Shown here: positions 43,759 through 51,894 of the stretch, piece after piece
Layout of the letters: each line of letters opens with the position of its first letter
Position numbering within the stretch: position 1 is the first letter of the stretch
Assembly: GCF_008838325.1 (NCBI RefSeq)
Contig: NZ_CP042829.1
Location: 1,178,001 to 1,242,000, forward strand
Length of the DNA: 64,000 nt
Source of the DNA: Tepidiforma bonchosmolovskayae
Lineage (GTDB): Bacteria; Chloroflexota; Dehalococcoidia; Tepidiformales; Tepidiformaceae
Reading direction: 5' to 3'
Notes under the pieces: generated by a model
Told to the model about the DNA's origin: nothing
The model's input: only the letters and a program-made list of their open reading frames with translations
Databases searched by the model: none
Translations under genes and position numbers: made by a program

Positions 43759-46113
43759 ATGCGACGGCGGCGGCTCACCCGGCTCCTTGCGCTCCGCGAA
43801 CTCCGGCTTCCCGCGGCGGCGCTTGGCGGCACCGCGCTGGGCGGCGCGCTCTTCCTCGCCGGGTACGGGCTGCTGGCCGATGCCGCCTGGGCCGCGACGG
43901 CGCTCGCCGGGCTGGTGCCCGCCCTGCGCGAGATGGCGGCCACCATCCGGGCCCGCCGCCCGGGCGTCGACGTGGTGGCCGTGCTCGCCATCGCTGGCGC
44001 GCTCGCCCTCGGCGAAACCCTCGCCGCGGCCGTCATCGGGGTGATGCTGGCCACCGGGCAGGCGCTCGAAACCTACGCCGGCGGGCGCGCCGAACGGGAG
44101 CTGACCGGTCTCCTGGCGCGGGCGCCGCGCCTGGCCCGCCGGATCGCGGGCGACGCCGTCGAGGTCGTCCCTGCCGAAGCGATCCTGCCCGGCGACCTCC
44201 TCCTCGTCGCCACAGGCGACACCGTACCCGTGGACGGCGCCGTCATCAGCGGGCAGGCGCTGCTCGACGAATCGGCGCTGACGGGCGAGAGCCGCCTCGT
44301 GGAGCGCCGGACCGGCGAGCGGGTTGCCTCCGGCGCGGTCAATGCCGGTTCGCCCTTCCGGCTGCGGGCCGTGGCGACGGCCGCAGAGAGCACGTATGCC
44401 GGCGTCATCCGCCTGGTCGAGGCGGCCCGCGCCTCGCGCTCGCCGATGACGCGGCTGGCCGACCGGTACGCGGGGCTCTTCGTCCCGGTGGTGCTGGTCA
44501 CGGCCGGGGCCGCCTGGGCGTGGAGCGGCGACCCGGTCCGGGGGCTGGCGGTGCTCGTCGTGGCGACGCCCTGCCCGCTCATCCTCGCTGCGCCGATTGC
44601 GATTGTGGCCGGCATCTCCAGGGCCGCCGGCCGCGGGGTGGTCATCAAGGGCGGCGGCGCCCTCGAAACGCTCGCACGGGTACGGGTGGTCTTCTTCGAC
44701 AAGACGGGCACGCTCACGGCCGGGATGCCGCGGCTCGAACGGGTCCTGGCGGCATGGGGCGGGATCGACGAAAACGAGGCGCTCCGGGTCGCCGCGAGCC
44801 TTGCCCAGGCCTCGGGCCACATCATGTCGGAGGCGCTCGTCCGGGCCGCGGCGGAGCGCGGGCTGCCGCTTTCGCTTCCGGGCGAGACGCGGGAAGAGCC
44901 GGGCATGGGCCTCGAAGGCACGGTGGAAGGCCGCCGCGTCCGTCTCGGCCGGCTCCCGTGGGCCTGCGCCGGCGAACCCTCGCCCGGGGCGCTGAGGCTG
45001 CAGCGGCGGGCGCTCCGCTATGGCGGTTCGGCCACGTTCCTCGCGATCGACGGGCACCTGGCGGCGGCGTTCGCCCTCGAAGACCCGGTGCGGCCCGAAT
45101 CGGGACGGGTGGTGCGGACGCTCCGGCGGCTCGGCATCCGCGAGACGATCATGCTCACGGGTGACCACCCGGGCCTCGCCGAGATGGTCGGCGCCTCGCT
45201 CGGCATCGACCGGGTGCTCGCCGGACTGACGCCCGCGGAGAAGGTGGAGCAGGTGGCGGCGCGGGCCGGCGCCCCGGCCGCGATGGTCGGCGACGGCATC
45301 AACGATGCGCCCGCGCTGGCCGCGGCCGATGCCGGCATCGCCATGGGAGCGCGCGGCGCGGCCGCCGCCGCCGAGGCCGCCGATGGGGTGATCATGGTCG
45401 ACCGGCTGGACCGGCTGGTCGAGGCGCTGCTCGTCGCCCGGGCTGCCCGCCGGATCGCCGTCGAGAGCATCGTGCTGGGGATGGGCCTCTCCTTCGCGGC
45501 GATGGGCTTCGCGGCGGCCGGGCTGATCCCGCCCGCGGCGGGCGCGCTGCTGCAGGAGGGCATCGATGTGGCGGCGATCCTCAACGCCCTGCGGGTGCTG
45601 GGCTGGCAGCCGCCGCGGCCGGGGAAGGCGGTGCCCCCGGAGGTCTTCGCGGCCCTGCTCGAGGGACACCGGGAGCTGGCGGCGGTCGCCGCGGAGCTGC
45701 GCACCCTGGCGATGGAGCTGGACGCCCTGCCGCCGGGCAGCCTCGCTGAGCGGGCGGCCGCGGCGGTCCGCCGCCTCGAAGCGACCGTCGTGCCGCACGA
45801 GCGGCTCGAGGAGCGGGACGTCTACCCCGCGCTCGCCGCGGCGCTCCCCGGGCCCGACCCGCTTGCCGCGCACAGCCGGACGCAGGCAGAGCTCTTCCGG
45901 CTGGTCCGCCAGCTCGAGCGGCTGGCCGCCGACCTCGGCGCCGGCGAGGGCGCGCTCGACCCGGAGGACATCGCCGACCTGCGGCAGCTGCTCATCGGCA
46001 TCGCCACGCTCCTGCGGCTCAACCTCGCGCAGGAGGAGGACCTCGCCGCCCTGCTCGGGTGGGAGGGCGCCGAGACTGGCGCACCTGCCCCTGCCGGCGC
46101 TCCCGCGCGGTAG
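43759..46113 (+). CDS. P1B-type metal-transporting ATPase with C-terminal hemerythrin-like domain
   Basis: The 784-residue pump has TPCPL (metal-binding C272) in a transmembrane helix, DKTGTLT with the phosphorylated D314, TGDHP and GDGINDAPAL near residue 512. The T-P-C motif and a C-terminal helical domain from H637 onward, with HERLEERDVYP and HSRTQAELFRL, match the P1B-5 class, thought to export Ni/Co/Fe. The nucleotide-domain motif normally SxHPL reads SGHIMSEAL. The soluble N-terminal metal-binding domain is lacking. The gene's TAG stop forms part of the next gene's promoter hexamer. Confidence 0.88.
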   Translation: MRRRRLTRLLALRELRLPAAALGGTALGGALFLAGYGLLADAAWAATALAGLVPALREMAATIRARRPGVDVVAVLAIAGALALGETLAAAVIGVMLATGQALETYAGGRAERELTGLLARAPRLARRIAGDAVEVVPAEAILPGDLLLVATGDTVPVDGAVISGQALLDESALTGESRLVERRTGERVASGAVNAGSPFRLRAVATAAESTYAGVIRLVEAARASRSPMTRLADRYAGLFVPVVLVTAGAAWAWSGDPVRGLAVLVVATPCPLILAAPIAIVAGISRAAGRGVVIKGGGALETLARVRVVFFDKTGTLTAGMPRLERVLAAWGGIDENEALRVAASLAQASGHIMSEALVRAAAERGLPLSLPGETREEPGMGLEGTVEGRRVRLGRLPWACAGEPSPGALRLQRRALRYGGSATFLAIDGHLAAAFALEDPVRPESGRVVRTLRRLGIRETIMLTGDHPGLAEMVGASLGIDRVLAGLTPAEKVEQVAARAGAPAAMVGDGINDAPALAAADAGIAMGARGAAAAAEAADGVIMVDRLDRLVEALLVARAARRIAVESIVLGMGLSFAAMGFAAAGLIPPAAGALLQEGIDVAAILNALRVLGWQPPRPGKAVPPEVFAALLEGHRELAAVAAELRTLAMELDALPPGSLAERAAAAVRRLEATVVPHERLEERDVYPALAAALPGPDPLAAHSRTQAELFRLVRQLERLAADLGAGEGALDPEDIADLRQLLIGIATLLRLNLAQEEDLAALLGWEGAETGAPAPAGAPAR

Positions 46114-46116
46114 ACT
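46111..46116 (+). promoter_or_regulatory. -10-like hexamer TAGACT overlapping the ATPase stop codon
   Basis: The TAG stop of the metal ATPase is the first three bases of TAGACT, which ends seven bases before ATG 46124. This is the same spacing as at lysA and the ATPase itself. Confidence 0.5.
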
Positions 46117-46123
46117 GCCCGGC

Positions 46124-46552
46124 ATGGAATTCGACTACGCCCTCCTCGCCGACCACGCCGAAGTCATCAACGGGAAGCTCTACCTGATGGGCGGCGGCTG
46201 GGACGTGCGCCACGCGCCCCAGGCGCCGGCTCGCGCCCAGTTCGCCGTCGCCCTCGGCATCCGCGTCGCATGGGAGGAGACGAACCTGCCGATCGCCCTG
46301 CGCCTCGCGCTCGAAGACGATGACGGCGCCGAGCTGCTGCGGGTCGACGGGCAGATGCAGGTCGGCCGGCCGCCGCAGCTGCCGCCCGGCTCCAGCCAGC
46401 TCTCGGCCACGGTGGTGGTGATGCAGGTGGAGCTGCCGCGGTTCGGCGGGTACCGGGTGCGGGCCACGGCGACGGGCCCGGGCGGGTCTGTCATCGACAA
46501 GGCGCTGCCCTTCCGGATGGTCCAGGCCGGCCCGCCGGCGCAGCCGGCGTAG
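46124..46552 (+). CDS. DUF6941-like beta-sandwich protein
   Basis: The 142-residue protein begins DYALLADHAEVINGKLYLMGGGWD, quoted in part as DYALLADHAEVINGKLY. That opening resembles a family of small beta-sandwich proteins of unknown function (DUF6941). It is soluble, with alternating strands and a final VIDKALPFRMV. Its promoter overlaps the end of the metal ATPase gene. The function is unknown. Confidence 0.7.
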   Translation: MEFDYALLADHAEVINGKLYLMGGGWDVRHAPQAPARAQFAVALGIRVAWEETNLPIALRLALEDDDGAELLRVDGQMQVGRPPQLPPGSSQLSATVVVMQVELPRFGGYRVRATATGPGGSVIDKALPFRMVQAGPPAQPA

Positions 46553-46569
46553 CGGGCCGGGCCGCAGCG

Positions 46570-47073
46570 CTACTCGGCGACCATGAACGCCCAGCCGACC
46601 GCCTGCTTTACCTGGGCGTTCGGGTTGAGCGGGTCCTGCACCACGAGCGCGGCCTCGTGGCGGCCCGGTGTCAGCCCCTCGGGCGGGGCGTAGCAGACCC
46701 GGCCGTTCTTCGGCGCCTCGCGGGTGGGGATGACCCACGTGAGCTTATCGGTGACCTCGACGCCGTCGACCGCCATGCGGAACCACTGGCCGTACTGCGG
46801 GGTGCCGTCGAAGCTGACCTCGGCGCAGATGCCGCCCGGGTTGGCCGGGTTCGGCGAGCGGGTCGCGGCCTGCGACACCGTCGTGCCGTGCTCCGGGTAG
46901 ACCTTCAGGATGTTGCCGCCGAGCTTCGGTGCGGGGCCGAACTGGCCGTAGTCGGGCGTGGGCGTCGGCGTCGGGACCGGGTCGGGGCCGTCGCCGCAGG
47001 CGGCCGCCGCGAGGAGGACGGCCGGGAGCGCGAGCGCGAGGAGGGTGCGGCGGAGGGGCGGCAGGGGGTGCAT
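46570..47073 (-). CDS. Lipoprotein of unknown function
   Basis: The 167-residue protein has a signal peptide (about 1-25) with lipobox LAAAACG, followed by a Pro/Thr linker (VPTPTPTP). The mature part is a beta-sandwich with an Ig-like or big-domain look: ILKVYPEHGTTVSQ, ICAEVSFDG, and GRHEAALVVQDPLNPN. It is likely anchored on the outer membrane-facing side. TACCTT ends seven bases before ATG. No specific family is recognised. Confidence 0.75.
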   Translation of the reverse strand: MHPLPPLRRTLLALALPAVLLAAAACGDGPDPVPTPTPTPDYGQFGPAPKLGGNILKVYPEHGTTVSQAATRSPNPANPGGICAEVSFDGTPQYGQWFRMAVDGVEVTDKLTWVIPTREAPKNGRVCYAPPEGLTPGRHEAALVVQDPLNPNAQVKQAVGWAFMVAE

Positions 47074-47185
47074 CGGACCGAAGGTACCAAACGGGACCCC
47101 AGCGGGGAACGTGCCACCTTTCCCTTGGCGTTCCGCGCGCGGCCGGGCAGCTTCGCAGGCGAGAACCCGAACCCGGAGGTGCCCG

Positions 47186-47548
47186 ATGGACCCGAACGAC
47201 CCCGCCCGCGACGACCTCGTGCTCGAACTGGAGGAGCTGCAGGCGCAGCTCGCGGAGCGCGACGAGGCGCTGGCTGCAGCCCGCGCCGCCCACGACCGCG
47301 CCGTCGCCCGCCTGCGGGAGGCGCTCCTCGCGAGCGAGCCGGCGCTCGACCCGGCGCTGCTCAGCGGGTCGACCGTCGAGGAGGTGGAGGCGAGCTTCGC
47401 GGCGGCAAAGGAGACGCTGGCGCGCATCCGTGAGGCGGTGCGGCGGGAGGCCGCGGCCGCCATCCCGGCCGGTTCGGCGCTGCGGCAGCCCGGCCGGGCG
47501 GCGCTCTCCCCGCTCGAAAAGATCCGCGCCGGGCTGAGCGGGCGGTAG
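47186..47548 (+). CDS. Coiled-coil protein resembling a phage scaffold
   Basis: The 120-residue protein has a long N-terminal coiled coil (ELEELQAQLAERDEALAAAR). Then comes DPALLSGSTVEEVEASFAAAKETLARIRE, quoted in part as LLSGSTVEEVEASFAAAKE, and the C-terminal LSPLEKIRAGLSG. The coil plus short helical tail is the pattern of head-scaffold proteins in tailed phages and phage-like particles. GGAGGTG precedes the ATG. No capsid, protease or portal gene is adjacent. The scaffold reading is tentative, though the gene itself is convincing. Confidence 0.6.
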   Translation: MDPNDPARDDLVLELEELQAQLAERDEALAAARAAHDRAVARLREALLASEPALDPALLSGSTVEEVEASFAAAKETLARIREAVRREAAAAIPAGSALRQPGRAALSPLEKIRAGLSGR

Positions 47549-47549
47549 C

Positions 47550-48209
47550 TCAGCGGGCGTCGAGACGGCGGAGCACGGCCATCACCACGGCATCGAGCGA
47601 ATCGAGCGAGGGATCGGCGTGGACCGCCTCCTCGACCCAGCGGCGGGCCTCGGCGCGGCTGTAGCCGAGGCCCGCGATCGCTTCGGCGGCATCGGCGAGC
47701 AGCCGCTTCTCCTCGAACTCAGCCGCCTCGACCGGCCGTTCGACGCCTGCATCCTGGAGCGCGGCCTCGGCCACGACGCGGCCGCGGAGGGTCGCGATGA
47801 TCTTGTCGGCGGAGCGCGGGCCGATGCCGGGCAGGCGGGCGAGCGCGGCCCGGTCTTCCTGCTCAATCGCCCGGGCGATGGTGGAGACCGAGACGTTCAT
47901 CGCCTTCACGGCCTTCGCCGGGCCGATCCCTTCGACCATGGTGAACTTGCGGAAGAAGTCGCGCTCGGCCCGGCGGAGGAAGCCGACGAGGACAGGCGTC
48001 GGGTTGTTGGCGGTGACGTGGTAGAAGATGTGGAGGCCGAGTTCGGGGCCTTCGCCGGCGGCGAGGTCGGCCTCGCCCGCGAGCGCGGTCAGCTCGGGCC
48101 AGAGGGCGATGGGCACAAGGATTTCGAAGCGCACGCCGTGGACGTCGAGCTCGACGAGGGGGCCGGCGATATCCATCCGCGCGAGCCGACCCCTGAGGTG
48201 CGTGATCAT
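47550..48209 (-). CDS. ruvA: Holliday junction helicase subunit RuvA
   Basis: RuvA binds four-way DNA junctions and loads the RuvB motor. The 219-residue protein has the N-terminal OB domain (ITHLRGRLARMD), two helix-hairpin-helix motifs (VEGIGPAKAVKAM and LPGIGPRSADKIIATL) and the C-terminal RuvB-contacting domain (LADAAEAIAGLGYSRAEA). CATACT lies eight bases before ATG, so the gene may be leaderless. It is divergent from mutM with about 57 bases between. ruvB and ruvC are not in this window. Confidence 0.95.
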   Translation of the reverse strand: MITHLRGRLARMDIAGPLVELDVHGVRFEILVPIALWPELTALAGEADLAAGEGPELGLHIFYHVTANNPTPVLVGFLRRAERDFFRKFTMVEGIGPAKAVKAMNVSVSTIARAIEQEDRAALARLPGIGPRSADKIIATLRGRVVAEAALQDAGVERPVEAAEFEEKRLLADAAEAIAGLGYSRAEARRWVEEAVHADPSLDSLDAVVMAVLRRLDAR

Positions 48210-48266
48210 CGGGCGCCAGTATGCCACGGGTGGCGCGAGCGGGGCCGCCGGTTCGACAATCGGAAC

Positions 48267-49127
48267 GTGCCCGAGCTCCCCGAAGTCGAGACCATCCGCC
48301 GCGACCTCGCGCCGCTGGTCACGGGGCGCACCATCGTCGATGTCGAGGTCGACCCCGGGACGATTCACCTGCTCGCCGGGGTGCCGCTCGAGACGCTCCG
48401 GGCCAGCCTCGCCGGGCGGACGATCCGGTCGCTCGGCCGGCGCGGCAAGTACCTCCTCTTCGAACTGGACGACGGCCGCTGGTGGGCCGCCCACCTGCGG
48501 ATGACCGGCCGGCTCGTCTGGCGGCCGCACGATGCCCCGCCCGAGCCGTACGAGCGCGCTCGGGTCGTCCTCGATGACGGCCACGACCTGCGCTGGAGCG
48601 ACCTGCGGAAGTTCGGCACGTGGCGGGTCCACGCCTCGGCCGACGAGGTGGTGGGCCGGCTCGGCCCGGAGCCGATCGACCCCGGGCTCACGGCAGCGCA
48701 GTTCCGCCGCGTCTTCGAAGGGCGGACCGCTCCGGTGAAGGCGGTCCTGCTCGACCAGCGCCGGTTCGCCGGGCTCGGCAATATTTATGTCGATGAGGCG
48801 CTCTTCGCCGCCCGCATCCGGCCGGATACGCCGGCGGGCCAGCTCTCCCGCGCGGCCCTCGGCCGGCTCTACCGCGCCTGCCGGGAGGTGCTGGAGCGGG
48901 GGATCGCGCACCGCGGGGCGAGCTTCCGCGACTACGTCGACGGGCAGGGGAACGAAGGGCGGCAGCACATGTTCGTGCAGGTCTTCCGGCGGACGGGGAA
49001 GCCGTGCTACGCCTGCGGCACTCCGATCGAACGAAGCATCGTCGGCGGCCGGGCCACGCACTACTGCCCGCGCTGCCAGCGCCCCGCCCGGCGGCCGCAG
49101 CGGAGGGAGGCCAGGCGTGCTGGCTGA
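48267..49127 (+). CDS. mutM: Formamidopyrimidine-DNA glycosylase
   Basis: This base-excision repair enzyme removes 8-oxoguanine. The catalytic proline is residue 2 in PELPEVETIRRD. H2TH and LDQRRFAGLGNIYVDEALF are present. The C-terminal zinc finger has CYACG and YCPRC. The GTG start at 48267 is required so that Pro is residue 2 after Met removal. It overlaps the next gene by 11 bases. GACAAT ends six bases before the start. Confidence 0.95.
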   Translation: MPELPEVETIRRDLAPLVTGRTIVDVEVDPGTIHLLAGVPLETLRASLAGRTIRSLGRRGKYLLFELDDGRWWAAHLRMTGRLVWRPHDAPPEPYERARVVLDDGHDLRWSDLRKFGTWRVHASADEVVGRLGPEPIDPGLTAAQFRRVFEGRTAPVKAVLLDQRRFAGLGNIYVDEALFAARIRPDTPAGQLSRAALGRLYRACREVLERGIAHRGASFRDYVDGQGNEGRQHMFVQVFRRTGKPCYACGTPIERSIVGGRATHYCPRCQRPARRPQRREARRAG

Positions 49128-50022
49128 CCCGCAGGATGTGGCGCGCGTGCTCGGGCTGCCGCCCGGGAGCGAGCCGGCGTACGAGCCGCTGGGCGAGGCC
49201 CCGGGCGCGCCGGAGCGGTGGAGCGCAGGCGGGCGGGCCGTCATCGCCCGGCGCCCGGTGACCGACGAGGCGGCGCACAACCACGCCGCGGTCTTTGAAG
49301 CGCTCGCCCGGGCCGGGTTCCCGCACATCCCCCGGCTGCTCGGCTTCTCCGGCCTCGCCACGCTGGAGGAGGAGGTGCCGGGGCTGACCGCGCTGCAGGT
49401 GGAGCCGCCGCCGGGTTCGGCCGCGGCGGCGGTCGCCGCGCTGGCCGCGCTCCACGCCCTGCCGCTGCGCGAGGGGCTCGACTGGGAGAAGCCGCCGGCG
49501 GAGCTGCTCCCGGGGGCTCCGCCGCCGCTCTACCGCCTCGGCTTCGCGGCGCAGGAGCGGGAGGCCGCCGCGCCGGGGTTCGCCGCCGCCCGGGAGGCGC
49601 TGCTGGCCGGCCCGTTCGGGTTCGCGCACCGGGCGGCGACCGCAGCGAACCTCCTCCTGGCGCCCGGGCGGGCGTGGCTGGTGAACTTCGGGGCCGCCGG
49701 GTTCGGCCCCCAGCTCTTCGATGTCGCGGCGTTCCTCCTCACGAGCGGGCTCGATGCGCCGGCCCGGCGGGTCCTCGCCATGGAGTACGCCCGGCTGCGC
49801 GGGTTTGACCCGGAGGCCACGGCCGACCTGGTCGACCTTGCCGGCATCGCCTGGGGCGTGGAGGAGCTGCTCTGGCTGCCGCGCCGCCAGGTCGAGGCCC
49901 TCGGCGACGACGCCGCGCTGGCGGCGCTCAACCTCGCCGCCGTCCGGATCGAACGGGGGATGCGCGAACCGGCGGGCAGTGCGCCCGCGGCTGCGGCCAT
50001 CCGCCGGGCGCTCTGGGGGTAG
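49117..50022 (+). CDS. Degenerate aminoglycoside-phosphotransferase-like protein
   Basis: This 301-residue protein has the size and order of APH/choline-kinase-fold enzymes: HIPRLLGFSGLATLEEEVPG, LAALHALPL, then a catalytic-loop-like FAHRAATAANLLLAP and LVNFGAAGFGP. In active members these loops read HxDxxxxN and xxDFxxxxxG. Here both aspartates are replaced (Ala and Asn), so it is probably a pseudokinase. The start is GTG with GGAGGGAGG six bases upstream, overlapping mutM by 11 bases. The substrate and role are unknown. Confidence 0.65.
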   Translation: MLADPQDVARVLGLPPGSEPAYEPLGEAPGAPERWSAGGRAVIARRPVTDEAAHNHAAVFEALARAGFPHIPRLLGFSGLATLEEEVPGLTALQVEPPPGSAAAAVAALAALHALPLREGLDWEKPPAELLPGAPPPLYRLGFAAQEREAAAPGFAAAREALLAGPFGFAHRAATAANLLLAPGRAWLVNFGAAGFGPQLFDVAAFLLTSGLDAPARRVLAMEYARLRGFDPEATADLVDLAGIAWGVEELLWLPRRQVEALGDDAALAALNLAAVRIERGMREPAGSAPAAAAIRRALWG

Positions 50023-50062
50023 CCCGCTCCGGCGACGGCCATCCCGTGCCGATGATCCCGGT

Positions 50063-50791
50063 ATGCTCCGCAAGCTCCCGTGGGTGGTGCTGGCGCTCCT
50101 CTTTTTGAGCACGGCCCGCTGCTACACGGCCGACCTCGCCGCCGGCGTCGCCGGGGTGCCCGTCGTCGGGCCGATGCTCGTGCCGCCGCCGGCGACGCCG
50201 GCCTATGTGCAGGCGATCGGCACCCCGGCGCCCGTCGAGCTCCCGGAGGCGGATGTCGCAGCCTGGTTCCCGGCCGAAGGCGGCTGGAAGGGGGTCCCGC
50301 CGGCGCAGTGGCAGGCGATGGCGCTCGCTGCCGCCGCGGCCGGGACGCCCGCCGGCTGGGCCGAACTGTGCGCGAAGGCCTCCGCCGCAGCCGGGGCCGA
50401 CCGGGCCGCCGCTCCCCTGCCCGGCGCGCTCGCCTGCAGCGACGACCCGGCGCTCACCTCCGTGCAGCGGGTCGCGCTCCAGCTCTTCGACCTCCGGGCG
50501 GCGCTCGGGCTCTGGCTGAACGGCGCCCCGAACGGCTCCATCGGCGCCATCCAGGCGCGCCAGGGCGGCCTCCGACTGCTCTGCGCGACCACGGCGCCGG
50601 GCCGGCTCGACCCCGCGGCGCTGGCCGCCGCGTGCGGGAAGGGGCTCGATGCCGCCTACCTCGCCGGCGACGGCGCCGCCACGATGGCCGCCGTCGAGGA
50701 GGCATACGCCGGGCTGGCGGCCGCCATCGCCGCCGCCGACCCGACGGTCGAGGGCGAGCCGGCCACCTACGGAGCGCAGGCCGCCCCCTGA
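50063..50791 (+). CDS. Secreted or membrane-anchored protein of unknown function
   Basis: The 242-residue protein has an N-terminal hydrophobic signal (LPWVVLALLFLSTARCY) with a cysteine at residue 20 that could be a lipobox. A low-complexity Pro/Ala linker leads to an alpha-helical domain rich in Ala with four cysteines (ELCAKA, ALACSD, RLLCATT, AAACGKG). The spacing of cysteines suggests two disulfides outside the cell. No family is recognised. GATGAT ends six bases before ATG. Confidence 0.65.
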   Translation: MLRKLPWVVLALLFLSTARCYTADLAAGVAGVPVVGPMLVPPPATPAYVQAIGTPAPVELPEADVAAWFPAEGGWKGVPPAQWQAMALAAAAAGTPAGWAELCAKASAAAGADRAAAPLPGALACSDDPALTSVQRVALQLFDLRAALGLWLNGAPNGSIGAIQARQGGLRLLCATTAPGRLDPAALAAACGKGLDAAYLAGDGAATMAAVEEAYAGLAAAIAAADPTVEGEPATYGAQAAP

Positions 50792-50837
50792 CCCGCGTAG
50801 AATGGCGGCCCACCCGCCCGCCGCGAGGAGCCGCCCG

Positions 50838-50894
50838 ATGACCGCGTTCGCCAGCACGGCCGTCACCCCGGTGCAGCGCACGGCGGAGGTGTAG
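50838..50894 (+). CDS. 18-codon upstream reading frame before the methyltransferase-like gene
   Basis: ATG 50838 follows a GAGGAG site and opens an 18-residue Thr/Ala/Val-rich frame. Its stop is two bases before GTG 50896 of the next gene. The frame contains the ribosome-binding site of that gene, so translation here could couple or block it. It may be only chance. Confidence 0.3.
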   Translation: MTAFASTAVTPVQRTAEV

Positions 50895-50895
50895 G

Positions 50896-51744
50896 GTGGG
50901 CGGGAGAGCGCGCACGGCGGCGGGCTGGCTCGAGCGGACGCTCGCCGGGCCGGCGCTCGTCCAGGCCCTGGCCGCCGCGGCGCGGCTCGGGGTCTTCGAC
51001 CTCGTGCGCGACCAGCCCCGCTCGGCGCTCCTCCTCGCCAGCACCGCCGGGGTCCATCCTGAAGGGCTCGCCCGGCTGCTCCGGGCGCTCGCCGCGGCCG
51101 GGGTGCTCGCCCCCACCGGGGATGGCCGCTTCGGCCCGACGCCAGTCTCCGACCTGCTCTGCCGGGACGCGCGCGGGCCGCACCGGGAGCGGCTGCTCGC
51201 GCTCGCGAACCTGGAGTGGGATGGCTGGGCCGGCCTCCTGCAGGCCGTGGAGACCGGCCGCCCGGCCCACGTCCTGCCCGGCGCCGACGAGGAGCTCCCC
51301 CCGGGTGCGGCGGCCGGCGTGCTCCGCCGGGCGCTGGGCGGCGCGGCGCCGGCCATGGTCTTCGGCGGCGAACGGTTCCGGGCGTGGCTGGCGGCAGAGC
51401 AGGTCCCCGGGCCGGGCGCCGGGCCGCCCGCCTGCGCCGCCGGCGGGGGGCTCTCTGCGCGGGACGATGCCGGGGCGCTGGCCGAACTGGCGGCCGTCCA
51501 CGCGGCGCTTCCCCCGGGCGGGCGGGTGCTCCTGGTCGAACCGGTGCTGTCCGCGGACCCGGCCGCCGGCCTCGACCTCGCGCTGCGCGACCTGCGCCGG
51601 CTCGCGCTCGGGGCCGGACGCTACCGCACGGCGGAGGAGTGGCAGCGGCTGCTGGAGCGGGCCGGGCTCCGCTTCGAGGAGCTGCAGCCGGTGCGCGGGG
51701 CCGGGGGCTGGGCCGTGCTCACGGCGAGCCGGGGGCTCGTGTAG
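50896..51744 (+). CDS. Degenerate O-methyltransferase-like protein
   Basis: The 282-residue protein has the helical dimerisation domain of class I O-methyltransferases: LGVFDLV, STAGVHPEGLARLLRAL, GVLAPTGDGRFGPTPVSDLL. The C-terminal end (ALPPGGRVLLVEPVLS; YRTAEEWQRLLERAGL) also fits. Between them, where the SAM-binding DxGxGxG motif should lie, the sequence is FGGERFRAWLAAEQV with no such motif. It may not bind SAM. The start is GTG with GGAGGT five bases upstream. Confidence 0.65.
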   Translation: MGGRARTAAGWLERTLAGPALVQALAAAARLGVFDLVRDQPRSALLLASTAGVHPEGLARLLRALAAAGVLAPTGDGRFGPTPVSDLLCRDARGPHRERLLALANLEWDGWAGLLQAVETGRPAHVLPGADEELPPGAAAGVLRRALGGAAPAMVFGGERFRAWLAAEQVPGPGAGPPACAAGGGLSARDDAGALAELAAVHAALPPGGRVLLVEPVLSADPAAGLDLALRDLRRLALGAGRYRTAEEWQRLLERAGLRFEELQPVRGAGGWAVLTASRGLV

Positions 51745-51894
51745 CACGAAGACGCCCTGCGTTCCGGCCGTCCACCCCGCGGTCACCGGTCGGTCACCGG
51801 CCGGGGGCGTCACCCCGGGAGCGGCCCGTGCCATAGGACCGGCAAGGAGGACACGACTCCCTGCCGGGGCACCCCGGGAGAGAGGCTGGACCGC

